The notes: generated from the sequence alone by a model not told the origin. Shown: positions 1 to 13,201, counted from the stretch's first letter. The stretch is DNA of 64,000 bases from Rhodamnia argentea (GCF_020921035.1 NC_063155.1:30063294-30127293), one strand, 5' to 3'. Numbers and translations: made by a program.

Positions 1-88
1 CATTGTTTAAGGCATTCAAATTGTCGATTTTCTTCTGACGTGGCACTTAAGTAAACGAAAAAAAAGGTCATGGTATTTAAATGAGCAT

Positions 89-180
89 TGTATAAAAGTT
101 ATGATATTTTTTATGTTCTTATTTCGATATTTACTGTATAAAAATTATGATATTTTTGATGTTCTTATTTCGATATTTAC
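89..180. repeat. 46-bp tandem duplication, two copies
   Basis: Two adjacent AT-rich 46-base units (89-134 and 135-180) differ at only two positions. Each begins TGTATAAAA and ends CGATATTTAC. The rest of 1-829 is upstream sequence of the next gene, in which I see nothing else definite. Confidence 0.9.
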
Positions 181-829
181 TATATCTACAATAACAAAGA
201 TGGAACGGGCAGGCCCGATCCTTACAATAACATTACTAGAGATCTTGGGATGCACCCAGAAATGTTAATGTGCGAGGCAGATCCAGAAAAGAATCAGCCG
301 GAATCATCATGGTTTGACTAGCTTTTTGGCAACTGGTCCAGTGTTCTTAAAGTAACTCACGCGACACGGAACAAACAGCAGAGCCGTGGGAGAAGAAGAA
401 GGCCCGGAAGGACGGGTCTCCGGATCGCAAGTGCCATGCATGCACCCACGTTCTCCCGTTCTCGTCATACTTCAAACTCAAGTCTCCACAGCAAATGAAG
501 AGCTGTAAGGTTGACCTGCGGGGGAGACAAGAAGAAGAAGAAGAAGAACCAAAGGCATCATCCCCCACTTCACGCGTCCATCGCTTTGCTTGTTTTACAG
601 GCCTGATTCGCCATCGATCCCCACGCCCATATAAAGCAAATTCTTCATCCATGCGAAACGACGCGTCGTTCCCCTGTTCTTGGTTTCCTCCAGCGGTCGG
701 AACGGTTGCTTCCCCATTCAATCTCCGTCTCCCTCCTCTTTTCCCCCCAAGAAAACCGATAACTAACTCTATATACTTCCACAGATCTGCATCTCTCTCT
801 CTGACTAGAAGCTTACCACCTTCGTCTTC

Positions 830-1330
830 ATGGCCAGTCTCCGCATTCTCGCCCTCGCGCTCTCTCTCCTCCTCCCACTCCCACTCGCACTCTCCTCCGA
901 CCCCCCTCTCCTCTCCCCGGCTCCCGCTCCTCATCCCTCCTCCGACCTCCCCTCCCCGCCTTCTTCCCCTCCCCAACCCGCCTCCCCCGCGGACCCGCCT
1001 CTCGCTTCGGCCGCCTCCCCGCCGGCTCCGCCCCCGGTGGTTCTCGCTCCCGCCCCCTCTCCGCGGACGTCGCGTCCTCCGTCGCCGGGAAAGACCCCGG
1101 TCCCCGCTCCCGCGCCGAGCAACGCCACGAGCGGGTCGATCCCTTCCGACGAGGAGACCAACGACGGGGGATCTTCCGGCGGGATGAGCGGCGGCGAGAA
1201 GGCGGGGATCGCTATCGCCGTGGTCGCCGTGGTCGCTCTCGCCGCGCTCGGAGGAAAGGTATATAAGAAGAGGGAAGAGAACATACGGCGCTCGCAGCAC
1301 AGTCACGTAGCGAGGAGAGAGATACTGTAG
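830..1330 (+). CDS. Proline-rich arabinogalactan-like protein with C-terminal membrane segment
   Basis: This is a single-exon gene of 166 residues starting at a clear ATG. Residues 1 to about 22 form a hydrophobic signal peptide ending LALSS. Residues about 23-105 are dominated by Ala-Pro, Ser-Pro and Pro-Pro pairs, the substrate pattern for proline hydroxylation and arabinogalactan addition. A Gly/Ser-rich acidic linker follows (about 106-125). Then comes one hydrophobic helix of Ala/Val/Ile (about 127-145) and a short basic tail (KKREENIRRSQ), which predicts a single-pass plasma-membrane protein with its glycosylated part outside. The tail argues against a GPI anchor. The DNA is strongly GC- and C-rich compared with its surroundings, and the long open frames overlapping it in other phases follow from that composition. 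The exact family and function are unknown; a cell-wall or membrane-interface role is inferred. Confidence 0.75.
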   Translation: MASLRILALALSLLLPLPLALSSDPPLLSPAPAPHPSSDLPSPPSSPPQPASPADPPLASAASPPAPPPVVLAPAPSPRTSRPPSPGKTPVPAPAPSNATSGSIPSDEETNDGGSSGGMSGGEKAGIAIAVVAVVALAALGGKVYKKREENIRRSQHSHVARREIL

Positions 1331-2551
1331 AGAAAGCTCGCCACTTTATGCTTTATACTGAGCTCGCTGTCAATCTTTATGGAGATCAGTTTTGTCGTGA
1401 CACTCTCGCTGATTATTATTAGCTCATGGGAAGCGAAGGGGGAGATTCAAATTTTCTTGAGAAGCTTCCGCCATTTGTCGGCGATGCGATCCATTTTCTT
1501 ACCAAAATTCTTCGCCATCGTTGGTTGTCGTCTCCAGCTTCAAATGACATGTATGAAATCATTAGGAGGTACGGTCATCTTGCTTTTTATTACCATCATC
1601 TTACTTTTTGTATGTAATACGTAATTTTCCATGACCAGGACTTCGAAACAGTATTTGTTTTCTTAAATTTGACGAATAATAACTAGGGAAGTTGAATGAT
1701 TTAGTAGATGTGCTCAATTTCTTTAGGCATATCATTTACTAAATTGAATGTCGTCTATTAAAGTTTGCCACTATATTTCGATTTTTTCCAGAGTAATGTT
1801 TTGTACTGCAGAAAACCGATCAAAATCTGCCGAAGAACATAACAGAAGTGCTATTTCTAAGCGCCGTGATAATTTGTTTTCTCAACGGGGCTTTCGCCTT
1901 TGTTTCGCGTGTAAAGAGTGTTCCCAAGGATTCATGAATAATGGACCCCAACATCTCGATGACTGTTGGTCCGATAAAATAGTAAATTTCGTTCCTTAGA
2001 CTCGTAAAGCCTTATAAGTTTGCGTGCATCGTAACATTTTGTATATAAGGTGTTGCGCTAGTTATATCCTGAGGATCCATCTCTTGGTAGACCTTATAGC
2101 TGCAAGAACGACGCGGTGTGCTTATTTATTAACCCCGAGTCGAGCATACCTGATCAATTAGACATTTCAGTTCTTACACCACGCTCAATTGAAAGGCCTC
2201 AGAAACTGCAGATTTAAGTTCACAGGAGCAAGCTCTGTTACATATCATCCTTTCTTCTTTCTCGGCAGAAGGAGAAAAGCTCACACCGCAAGAAAAAAAC
2301 GAACCGAAAAGCATGATATAGCTCGGACATCAATCATCAGCACTAATAACATCGCAATGCTGTGTCCCCCTGGAACAATCGAACAAGCGGTGCATACATT
2401 AACAGCCCAATAATTAGATGAATTATTCTCTTCCAGTGTCGTACATTTTTGTAAATGGTGTGACAACTTATGGGGGTCGTAGAATAGAGGCGAGCGGTTT
2501 ACCGCCAAAATGCTGTCGTATATCGTCTTGAAATGGTGATTATGCTTCATC
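1331..2551. other. Convergent intergenic region, no gene seen
   Basis: This stretch lies between the 3' ends of the proline-rich gene (+) and HDS (-). It should hold both 3' untranslated regions. The short open frames in it have no recognisable protein character. Confidence 0.6.
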
Positions 2552-5500
2552 TTATTCCTCAGCAGGAGGGTCTACCCAGCGACCGTGATCCTTTATTAGC
2601 TGAATCAAGGCATCGGTCGCATTCTCCATCGCAATTCCTCTCTTGACCACAGTCTGCAACAGATAATATTATGGTGAAGTCTGGATACTATCCGAATTAC
2701 GAATTTAGGAAACTTTAAGACCAAATCAGTCTACTAATCATTTGTCAAGGTAATTTGCCACACTGGCGAACCGAGCTATCTTATGGGGTCATCATACATT
2801 CTTCTCTCGATGCCATAGAGAGTAGGCACTTGATCTTAACAACAAAAGCAAATTAGATGGGCTGCTCAATGCATGAAAAGACATGAAGATATGTATCACC
2901 TTCCCAACGTAAAGATCTATCTTTCCAGGAGCACCGCCAACATAACCGAAATCTGCATCAGCCATCTCTCCCGGTCCATTTACGATGCAACCCATAATTG
3001 CAATCTGAGATGATGGAAAAGAAAGACACCATGAAATTCTGGCCTAGTAGAGTGTAGTAGGAACCTTATCATACACAACTGGGAGTGTCTGATTACCGAA
3101 ACACCGGGCAAGTGAGATGTCTTCTCTCGTATTTCCGCGCTTATTTCTTGAAGGTCAAACAACGTCCTGCCACAGGAAGGGCATGACACGTATTCCTGAA
3201 AGGAGATTTTAGGTGCTCAGAGGATCACTCAAATGAAAATTTTCATAACTATTCGTCAATCTCATTATTTTCCGATCAAGACTGTCCTACCGTCTTCGTG
3301 TTTCGCATTCTGCAACCTTGCAGTAGATTGAAAGAAGTATTTCTGAGAAACTCAAAATCTTGGTTGGGGGCTTCTATGAGGACTCCATCACCAAGTCCAT
3401 CTACCAGAAGGGCTCCTGCATTTGTTCCCGCGCCAATTACCAAGTCGTCCCTATCATCAGAACAACCATTGTCAGCTTATTTGTTGATGTATAAAAGTTC
3501 ATTCACATAAATGCAAGGTCATTGTAATTACCGGTGAGTCGCATCTGGAAATTGAAGATGGTGAATAACGGGGAAATTAAGAGCATTTTCTTGTAGATAC
3601 TCAAATAGCCTGCAAAAAGACATACAGTATTATTTTCTGAGGTGGAAAAGATAACTGAAGAAGTTGAGCAGTATTGAGGCATACTCCATATGCTCCCCCG
3701 ACATCCCCATGATCAAAGGCGTACAATGGTGTTGTGCTTCGCTTTGAGATTATATAATAATGCATGCCAAGCATTGAATTGGAATTATAGAGTAAATAGG
3801 GCGGTTCCTCAAGGAGCTTAACAAATTCATGAGGTTTCATCATGAAAAATGTGTCTACTGCCTTATTTTTGTCCTTGCTCAGTGCTTTAATCACTATTAA
3901 AGAATTTGGCCTTCATAGCCCTTCAACCAGACAACAAGGACCTGCCGAAAGTTTACCTCCTTGCTGCATGCACTCTGCTGGTTTTTTCTTCGTTAAGTGG
4001 GAGATTATGAAGAAGCATTGTGGCATCCACGCTTTTAAGTATTTCCAGCTCGTTATATGGCTCATCTCCACGCAAGGACACAACCAAGCGTGTGCCTGAC
4101 AGCCAGTAAATAAATAGGCCATAAGAAAAATTGCCCCAAAAGCAATTGACTTTAAGCTCGATTTAGCGACTCCCATCGAACTAAGCATTAACATCAGCAG
4201 TTCTACCTTCTGGCAAGAGCTTGTGAGCACCAGATGACAATTCCTTCAGATTGACCAAAACCATGGCATGGGGCAACGGTTTTGTCAGCTGTTCTGATAA
4301 AGGAGTTATAACGCCCATGCTTACATCTATCAATCTTTTGAGAGCTAGTCGCTGGTCATCAAAAGAATGAAAATAATCTTAATCACATTACTCAAACTGA
4401 TTATTGGTTGTCAGAATATTGCAGGTGTGCGAGTGCATCCTGGGAATGTGCGGTGGGATAAATTTCGTGATAGAAAACTAAGCAAGAAAAAACTTGTTCT
4501 TACAGCATCAGCATCATCAACTGGTGGAAGCTCTCTCAGTAAAATAGAGTCTACTGTTGCCAGATCCTAAATTAAGAGAGAAAGGCACACAATAAATGAT
4601 TAATAATACGTATACCATTATACACTTCTTCCAGTAGAAGAGTAAATGACCGAAGAAATCTGATAAAGGGATACACCTTAAATGGCATTCCAAGAACAAG
4701 CTTTGTAGCAAGAGAACGGTAGAAATTTTCCGGGGCCTGCACTAACAAACTCTTGATGAAGACCACTTCACCAAAACTTACATTCACAAGCATACTCCAC
4801 CCCTCCCCCACCAAAATGAAAAAAAGAAAAAGAAAGGTACACCCAAGTGAAAAGGTTCTCAAAGATTTTCTGTTTTGTGAAAGTTGAAACAATACCTTCA
4901 ATTGATTCAAGGAGACAGACATGAGAACAGAACCATCACGGTGGAGGACGCCTCTGTAATCCACCTCCTCGCCCTACTCCCGTGAAAGTATGGTTGTCAG
5001 AAAAAAGAACTATCAAAAACAAATTTGGCCAATATCGTTTTCAAGTTTGACGACCAACCTCCTTTTGCACTGGCAATTGACCCGATCGTCGCTGGAAGTC
5101 AAAATAATGTCTGTGCTTTTCCTCAAATGGTGCCTGGTGGTAATTAGCAATAAAGACGGGGCGATTAAGAGTCCCAAAATGGTTGACTAATGCAGAATGA
5201 TACAATAACCTAAATTAAAAACCTACCACCCCCTTCTCAAGCTTTGCTGCTCTCATACCGAGATTTGCCAGCCTTCTACAGGGATCTATCTCTTCCTCAG
5301 GTGGTTCAGTAAGAGAGACTCTGATTGTATCACCTAAACCATCCTGCATTAAAATGTTTCATGAACTTTAAGGTCTAATGTTGGTATAAGGAGCATTACA
5401 AGTATCACCATCAATGGCACATTTTGCGCAATCCACTAGATACAAAATTGACTCTAATCATTCAAAATAAATATAAAAACAGAAAAATTTGCAAAGCATA

Positions 5501-8142
5501 TTAAACCACCCAATCGCTGAATTGCAGTGTGATATATCTAGATCTACATCTAATCGTGCTCAGGACAGTTGCACAAAGCCAGTAGGTGTAAAGGAAACCT
5601 GAAGAAGGGTTCCAATGCCAATTGCAGACTTCATGCGTCCATCTTCACCTTCTCCAGCTTCAGTCACTCCCAAGTGTAATGGGTAATCCCATCCCTGAAC
5701 ATTCATTTCAGCTACGAGAAGACGGTATGCCTGAACCATGACAACTGGATTGCTTGCTTTCATTGAGAAGACAAAATTGTGGTAATCTAACTTCCGGCAT
5801 AATCTTGCAAACTCAAATGCAGATTCGACCTGTTTGAATGGATACCTTTCAGTTTCAGAATTCAGATAATAAAAACACTGAAAAGAAATAAAAAAAAGGT
5901 AAAAGAACTTTTAATAGCTTTAGAGAACATAATTGTTCACCATTCCCCTAGGAGAATCTCCGTAGTAGCTCATGATGCGATCTGAAAGGCTACCATGATT
6001 TGTGCCAATGCGCATTGCCCTTCCATGCTTCTTGCACTTCTCAACTAACGGAGTGAATACCTGCCAGACCAAAACAATCGTATCTAAAACAAGAAACTAG
6101 GTACTCACGAATTCAGATTGCTTCTACTGAGACAATTCCACATTTCAGTTCAAAGGCCTCTTTTCACCAAAATTAAGCCCACACACATTAAAAGAGCTAG
6201 TCATGGTTGAATTATTCTCCTTTCATTTTACTGACAGGTAAAAGAAAGAATGCCGCCACATTAACACTTCTTTCTTGTGGTTCAGGCTGGGACTCTAAGC
6301 GCATACAATTTATGCCTAAAGATAAATCGCTAAAGCTATTACCCTCTATCTTATAAGTTGATTTTTCCGTAAAACCTCTTTCCCCTAAATAGAATGTAAT
6401 ATAACCTGCTCAATATGCTCAAGTTCTTCTATGCAAGTCATGTACCCACTTCTAAAGGTACAAGCAAGTGGTTCAAGTCAAATTTGTCACAAGAGGTTGA
6501 GTGATTGATGGATCAGTAATATAACCTGCTCAATATGCTCAAGTTCTTTCTGATACTCGTCCTCTGTGTACTCTAGCTGCTCGAACTGAGCCCTTCTATC
6601 AGCTACAATATACAACCTTGTTGAGGAAGTGTACATCATACGTGACTAACAACCGAGATGGACTTCTACATACCAAAGTTTCCTGGATTAACACGAATCT
6701 TGTCAAAGCATTCAGCCACCCGCAGTGCAACAGAAGGTGCGAAATGAATATCTGCCACCAGTGGGATATTGTAACTGCCAAAATTTAACAGATATATATC
6801 ATTCTACACGAATCGTTCCACAACTTTCAATAGCAGTAAATAAGACCTACTTTTTCTGCACAAGAGAGTTCTTTATCTCAAAGCATGCATCTGCTTCTCT
6901 CTTTCCTTGAACTGTTATCCGAACAATATCAGCTCCCTTGTCAGCAATTCTCATCACCTACAATCAGAACAGATAATTAATAACAGAAGATTCCCCACAA
7001 ATGTGCGATAGTGCCAATGCTGGCCTCATGATTTAACTAAACCACCACTTCACATTTCCATAAAAGCAACATTTTTATGCCATGAAAATGTTCCAGCTCC
7101 TCAGTTTCGGCCTTTTAACAATCACCAGAAGTATCTGCATTCACCTCAGCCGCTCTTGATCCTCTTCAACATGCAGATGTTTGATGATAATTTCATTGAA
7201 GGATAGGTATCATAATCGTAGCTCACTAGATCAAACGAATGAATGATTGGGAGGCAGAGTCACCGAATTAAAGGATGTGCCATAAATGCATATGATAGAA
7301 TGGACAGAATGAAATAGCACTTTGTAATGGAACTAGCTTAAACATGCAGGTTTAAGTAAAGAACCTGTTCAACTGTTCCAGCAACGTCCTTAGTATCAGT
7401 AGTAGTCATTGTCTGTATTCTTATGGGATGCTCACTTCCAAGAGCCACATTTCCCACCATCACTGTCCGCGTCTTCCTCCTGACTGTTTTGTGCAAAGAC
7501 TCACAGTACTTCTGCCTGGGAACTGGTTAAATTCGCTGTTGTCAGATAAAAACTGTATAATATTGTCCTATATTTCCTACTTCAAAGGATAGAGTACATA
7601 TCAGTCTTTCCACCAAGCATGTTTATTTGCATAAAACGAGGCATAAAGAAGCAATATGAAGATGATGACGATCAACTTCTCCTTGCTCCAGCAGAAAAAC
7701 CATGTGGTAGTACCACTTATGTGTCAAGCAAATATAATTAGAACGCTCATATCCAAAATTAGGATTCTCTCTCTACCTTTTCCATTTTTACTTGGGCCAA
7801 CCAAAGGGAAGTATGTCAAAAGTCATGTCTTTTTCTCCCTTTATATTGATTTGGAACGTTGTAAAAGAAATAGAATTTCGCAAAATCGTGTCATTGTGCC
7901 TCCAAGAACTAGCAACCCAATTCAAAAGGTATCTTACCTAATAAAGGGCTGCCCTCCGATGCAGGCTCGAGTTGTATCTCAGAAGCAGGTTTGCAATTCC
8001 TGATCACGGTGATCTTCTTTCGGTGAGACCTGACTCTCTGCTGATCAGAAATCCTGACAAAATTCATACTCTTTACGAATCCCAACCCGCTGTCCCGGCT
8101 CTTCAGCCCCGAGAAGGAAGCTGGCACTGCTCCGCTCGCCAT
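2552..8142 (-). CDS. HDS: 4-hydroxy-3-methylbut-2-enyl diphosphate synthase (HDS/IspG), plastid
   Basis: HDS makes HMBDP from MEcPP in the plastid MEP isoprenoid pathway, using a [4Fe-4S] cluster and ferredoxin. It is a many-exon gene on the minus strand. Exon 1 (ATG at 8142, [14 protein letters not shown]...) matches the start of plant HDS and carries a transit peptide; it ends at 7938 and resumes near 7514 with [15 protein letters not shown]. Other landmarks are [13 protein letters not shown]-type sequence near 6000, [20 protein letters not shown] and [16 protein letters not shown] at 5560-5763, [19 protein letters not shown] near 4940, [19 protein letters not shown] at about 3120-3189 and [20 protein letters not shown] at 2935-2995. 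The CPSC and GCIVNGPGE motifs hold cluster cysteines and the conserved glutamate. The last exon ends [10 protein letters not shown], stop at 2552-2554. The plant-specific central insertion is present. I see no broken exon. Exon junctions I did not check individually remain approximate. Confidence 0.95.
6396..6548 (-). repeat. Duplicated exon 3' end plus splice donor inside an HDS intron
   Basis: The 33 bases at 6516-6548 (last 23 bases of an HDS exon encoding ELEHIEQ, plus donor and first intron bases) recur identically at 6396-6428, inside the intron that follows. The start points are exactly 120 bases apart, with 87 unrelated bases between. The copy keeps a full donor of sequence GAGCAG|GTTAT. 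Confidence 0.9.
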
Positions 8143-11100
8143 TCCCACGAAGTATTTCCTTCACCTTCAGCCCAAAACACAACAAGAGACCGCACTGATC
8201 AGTCGGATTAACACCTCAATCCTAAGCACTACAAGCCTCGAATATCCATCTTATCATCAATTGATTGCTATAGTAAGTGCAGCACAAAGTCAAGTGACTC
8301 TTGAAGACAACAGGTGACCCCAATCAATTTCCTCAGCAAACGAACGCCTGACATGTTCATTCACACAACAGAAAGAAGGAACAATCCCTCAAGAAATCAG
8401 AGAGTGCGCACCTCACAACTCAAGTGAAAGCTCAATACTTGACAGTCAAAAAGGATAACCCGACAATTTTCTCAGACTCGGAGATCGAAACAGAGGATTT
8501 AGCAAAGAAGAAGAACTGGCAACACAAGCTGAACAAGAAATGAGCTCACGCCTCGCAGTTCTACCTGGAAAACACAAATACCTGTGTACCCGCTCAACTC
8601 AGAGACGAGACTTGCAAATGCATAAGCGAGAGCGATTGAAAGTGAAAACGAAGGATCCAGAGAGAGGATTGTGTGAGGCTAGTGTTGAAGGTAATCTTTT
8701 TTCCCTGTTTTCTCATCATTTTCACGGAAATTAGGAGGTGGGTATTTAATTAGGAGTCGGAGTAGGGGTGGGTACATGCCAAAAACGAGCGAAAACGAAA
8801 ACACGTTGAGCATCCCGACAAGGACATTTTTCTGGTTTGCGTCTCCTTACTTGGTTGGTGCCTGGTGGTGGCCATGCGAACAATTGCAGTGATCGGAGTG
8901 GGGAAATCATTCATTTTCAGGGATGGTCCGTTCCTTTTCGTTTATTTCTTCTAAGGTCCTCAATTTTGGACGGGGCTTCATGTCTGCTCCCACTAACGTT
9001 GTTAATTTTGCCTGCGCAAGACTCTCTTTTATAAAACTGCTAATTTTGAAGAAATAGCAAACACGAGAACTCGGACGATAATTAAGCTCCCCCAAACCGG
9101 TAGAAATTTCCCTTTTGTAGCTAAATTCGGCATAGGTTCCGTGTGCCTCCAAAGGAACTATCTGAGCCGGACTTAATGTGTCTTGAAAGTGCAGCTTTAT
9201 TTGAATCGAACACTCGAGACAGAGCTATTTCGAACGGCATACGTATGTTCGTTATATGTGGATTGAGTGTTCGGGAGTGAATAAAAATCTCGGTGCCGTA
9301 TCTATTTTTATGGTTTTTGGACCAATTGAGGCTGGCCCGATTTGTCACGGACGTGGGAAGAAGTGTGATTATGGGATTTTGCAGGGGCTTCCCGAACCAA
9401 ACACGCTAGCGGCCGCAAGAACAGGGGAGAGGAATCAACTAATACCTAGGAGAATCTTTTGCCGAACCCCATTTGGCGCCTAACTACACGTTATAACCGT
9501 CATCTTAACATGCCGATTAGCTCCTAGATTGATTCTTTAGCTTTCTAACATAGATGAGGACAAGACGACCAAGGTTTGGTGGGTGATTTCTGTTTTTGTC
9601 CGATCAATTCACCGTCCTCCAACATTTAAAAAGTTTTCAACAAATGATCAAGATTTAATTTTTTGTGATCCGACGGTCACTGATCATCAAAGATGGGATT
9701 TGTGAAAGTGTCTTGACTGCGTTCGCACTAGCAACTGCTACCGGTGGTCCGGTGCACATTTGACACCGCATGATAACTTGTAGAAAAATTGGACGAAGAC
9801 GGATTTTTCCAATGTATAAAGTACAAATTCCAATGGCTTTTGCTAATCATAACCTTCCCGACCACAAAAATGAAAGCTTTTCGTATTCAAACTAAACAAT
9901 TGATCGAGACAAATCTCCGATGGAGAATTTGATCGAATGGATAATACCGTGTTCGCGGTGTATTTGATGCGAAGAATGCTTTTTCGTTTCGTTACGCCCA
10001 ACTCATCCATTTTTCCTTCCTTTTGTTTCTGGTAAAAGGACCAACTTCGCCTCGTTGGAATAACCAATGGCCACTAAGGAGTGTTGTTCCGGTCCCTACT
10101 AAATAAGAGACGAGAAGAGCGTCTGAAAACTCTGTCTTATTCAAAATACGAGACTCTGCGTAGAGAATATGAGGCAACATGCTTTTGAGGCTGTATTTGC
10201 TTCATCTGTATCCATCGCGCAGCATCGCCAAAACGAAGCTGGACAACATACTTCCACCCTAAGGAAAAATTTCAAATAAGAGCTCGAAGTGTATTAATTT
10301 TCTTAAATAAGAACATGAGGTAGATCTTGTTTCAAATAAAAATCTCAAATGTCTTAATTATTTCAAAGAAACATCTGACCAATGGCATTTTCGTCATTTA
10401 TTTTTTATTTTCTTTTATTTTTCATTTCGTTTTTTTTCTTTTTTCCTTTCTTCTCGCTAGTGGCCGGTCTTGGGTGATGGCCGGCCACCGATGAGGGTAG
10501 GATGAGGCCGCCCTCGAGGTTGACGAGGCCAGCGAGGGCAACCCTCGCCCCACCCTTGCCCAACCCTCGCTGGTGGCTAATCATCGCCTAAGACAAGCAT
10601 TGGTGAGAAGGAAGGAAAAAAAAAGAAAATAAATAAAAATAGAAAAAGAACAAAACATGAGAATAGAGAAAAGAAAACAGGAAAAAAGAAAAAAAAATAA
10701 CTAAAATATCCCTAGTCGGGCATTTTTTTAAAACAATAAAGACGCTTCATGCCTTATTTAAAACAAAACTAATTTCAGATTTTTATTTGTGAAAAGAAAA
10801 GCTTTTCGAATTATTATTTGTGGTTTTGCCCCAACCTCGTGAATGAGTTCTGACTTGGGCCAATTCTGGGATGGACGTCACTTCGTAGACTCGTAGACCA
10901 AGTTCTCAAGCAATCGTGCATACACGAGATTCACATGGATCCATGATTTCCATGCGTCGCCCCGTCTAAAAGGGTCTCAGATTCTGCAGAGATAATGAGG
11001 TGACCGGCGGCAAGTCAATTCAACACCATCACCAAACACGTTTTGCACTTCGAGTGGAGAGGCGTCACTATAACTGGTCCGGAGCAATAGAGACATCTGA

Positions 11101-11441
11101 TTTAAGAACAAGTGGAATATGCCGTGTCGACCCATTCTAAGCAACCAAGCAGAGCAAGAGAGATTGTGTATATTCACCAGAAGAATGCCCAGATGTTTCT
11201 TCATGTCTTGATGACCATGAGTTCGTCGAAAGAATTAAGAGCGACCCTCCTGATAACAATTTCGACTCTATAGAAAAATAAGCATCAAGCTCAAGTGATC
11301 CAATTACAATCACAGGGACACTATCAGTCCATCTTCTGGACAAAAATCTGCACTTGTCAATATTTAGATCCACATCTCAGTATGCCTCTGCACTGGGGAA
11401 TGAATAGCTTGCGAGAGCTCCTCTACGCTTCGGTCTTCTTA
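8143..11441. other. HDS 5' leader/promoter and intergenic region
   Basis: The sequence from 8143 to about 8700 should include the HDS 5' leader, probably with a leader intron, and its promoter. From about 8750 to 10250 I recognise nothing. An inverted-arm element lies at about 10265-10815 (separate entry). The part next to 11441 should be the YrdC 3' untranslated region. Confidence 0.5.
10265..10815. mobile_element. MITE-like foldback element with GC-rich centre
   Basis: Two AT-rich arms face each other. The left arm has two copies of TTTCAAATAA followed by A(G/A)CTC-type sequence, and the right arm carries the complement of ACAAATAAAAATCTGAAAT and AAATAAGGCATGAAG. The left arm runs into a pyrimidine-rich tract and the right into a purine-rich tract. 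They enclose a GC-rich core of about 120 bases with repeated CCTCG/CGAGG words. It has no coding capacity. The ends and target duplication are not resolved. Confidence 0.5.
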
Positions 11442-13201
11442 TCAGGACTTTTCTTCACTTAGAGAGTGCCTTTCAAGGATCGCAACAGTCTCTGCCTCAG
11501 CACTGGCATTTGGTTCAGACGTTTTAGAAGAGTTAATACTGATAACCATCTGACAAATTTCAGCTATGTATGATGCATGCCTTTGCCTTACCACTCTAGC
11601 TTAAACACCACTATTGCCTCCGTTTTGAGGCATTGCCTAGCTTTAACCAGGAAAGAAATGATATAACTAGTAAACGCATTCTCGTCATTCATGTATATAT
11701 CAATGCTTCTTCGAATAAAACTATCCCAAATGGTAATTGTGACAATAACCACCAAGGAATTGCTAGCTCTATGCTTATGGCCATAACCAAAACTTTATCG
11801 CCTTTCTTAATTGCTAACTCAAACTAGAAAAATATGGGCTCCCTTATATCTGTCTTGGTCACACGAATTGCCGTGCGCAAGTAATTTGAAGGTTATGATG
11901 ATATGTAAAAATTATAAAAGAGGCTATCGCACAGAAACAGGATAGTTTAGAGTCAATAGCAAAGTGGCTTACCTTCCAGGTCTGAGAATCTTATAACAGC
12001 CAAGCTTTGTAAGGTCCACAATTGTTGACCCAGCACGCCCTGAAGGAAGCACACCACCATCATAAACATACGCACAGTGTTCCCAGAGGTTCTCGAAATC
12101 CTTAATGCAGATGCTACTTGGCAGGCTGCTTAAGTTGGCACTTGTTAAGGCAAGAGCACTCCCAGATCCACTGGCAATAACCCTGATGAAGTTGCAGTCT
12201 GGCACTCGGACTCCTATACTATCTAATCCAGGATTTAGAGACTTCTCAAGAATGCTAGATTCCCCTGAAAGTATTTAAATTACTTTTCTTAGACACCACT
12301 TCCAGATGATGATTAAATGAAACAGAATGCGAACCGTTAAAGGGTGTCGTTCCATTAAAGCGAGAAACATATTGGCAAAATGCTCTTCCTAGGAGTTGAA
12401 TGGAAATCTTTGCATAGATGGTCGGGAGTTACTTTACTTGCACCTCGGTTCATTGATTCTTATTTCTCACTCATGTTTCAAGATGGCAAAGATAATTAAT
12501 CACCTCGCCTCAATATGACAGTTACAGGTCCCGGCAGGAGAGAATCAAGCAAACCACACGGCAAATGATTGGTCACTGCAAAACGTTCTATGTCAGAAAC
12601 ATCTCCAACACAAATGGCAAGAGGACTCGTATGCTTCCGTCCTTTGATCTCATATATCCGGTTAACAGCTTCTGCAGAACTGCAGATCAGCAAACCATGG
12701 TTATCATCTATAATATACAATCAGAGGCACAATGCTCACGTAGTACGTACCAAGTGACCTACACATCATGATCAAGAGCCTAAATGATCAATTTCCAGAC
12801 GTTCTGTCTCACACGATATTACAAAAACTTTGAATTGGAAAATCATAATTCGAATTTATGGACAGACCTCCATAACTATCAAGATCAGCTGAACGAACTG
12901 AGCAAACTGCATCGACTCGAATTCCATCTACTAACTAATATAACATTGCACCTCACAAGATTCACATTTGACAACTTTATAAGTGGGCAATCTTGCAAAC
13001 AACACGCCTACAAAGCCACGATAAGGTTTGGTACTGGAGAGACGTTTACCAAGCATCACAAGCGAAGCCGTAGAGCGTATCCGTCGGCACAGCAATCACC
13101 TTCCCTGACTTGAGAGCTTCAATTGCCTCCGGGGCGTGAGCCTCCGTCGCCTCGCGAACCACATCCAACTTGCTGTCGCACTTGTCCAAACTCCATGCCA
13201 T
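11442..13201 (-). CDS. YRDC: YrdC/Sua5-domain threonylcarbamoyl-AMP synthase
   Basis: The YrdC/Sua5 family makes threonylcarbamoyl-AMP, the first intermediate of the t6A37 modification of ANN-decoding tRNAs. Four exons can be joined: 13050-13201, 12504-12679, 11973-12264 and 11442-11502. They total 681 bases, giving 226 residues with phases that fit exactly. The protein starts MAWSLDKCDSKLDVVREAT and contains GKVIAVPTDTLYGFACDA, the ligand-pocket segment KGRKHTSPLAI, LLPGPVTVILRRG and ALALTSANLS, and ends AILERHSLSEEKS. These are the classic Lys/Arg and Ser/Asn family motifs. Like other plant members it lacks the extra C-terminal Sua5 domain. The ATG at 13201 is the first in its frame. A separate upstream open frame starting at 13469 could supply an organelle-targeting presequence by splicing, but this is unproven. 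Confidence 0.92.

Noticed and set aside
495-1306. Long open frames on both strands overlapping the proline-rich gene
   Set aside because: They follow from strong GC and CCT/CGC bias of the real + strand gene at 830-1330.
9404-9416. Adjacent NheI and NotI recognition sequences (GCTAGCGGCCGC) with an AvrII site nearby, like a cloning linker
   Set aside because: There is no vector-like sequence around it; natural plant repeats can contain this string. Treated as chance.
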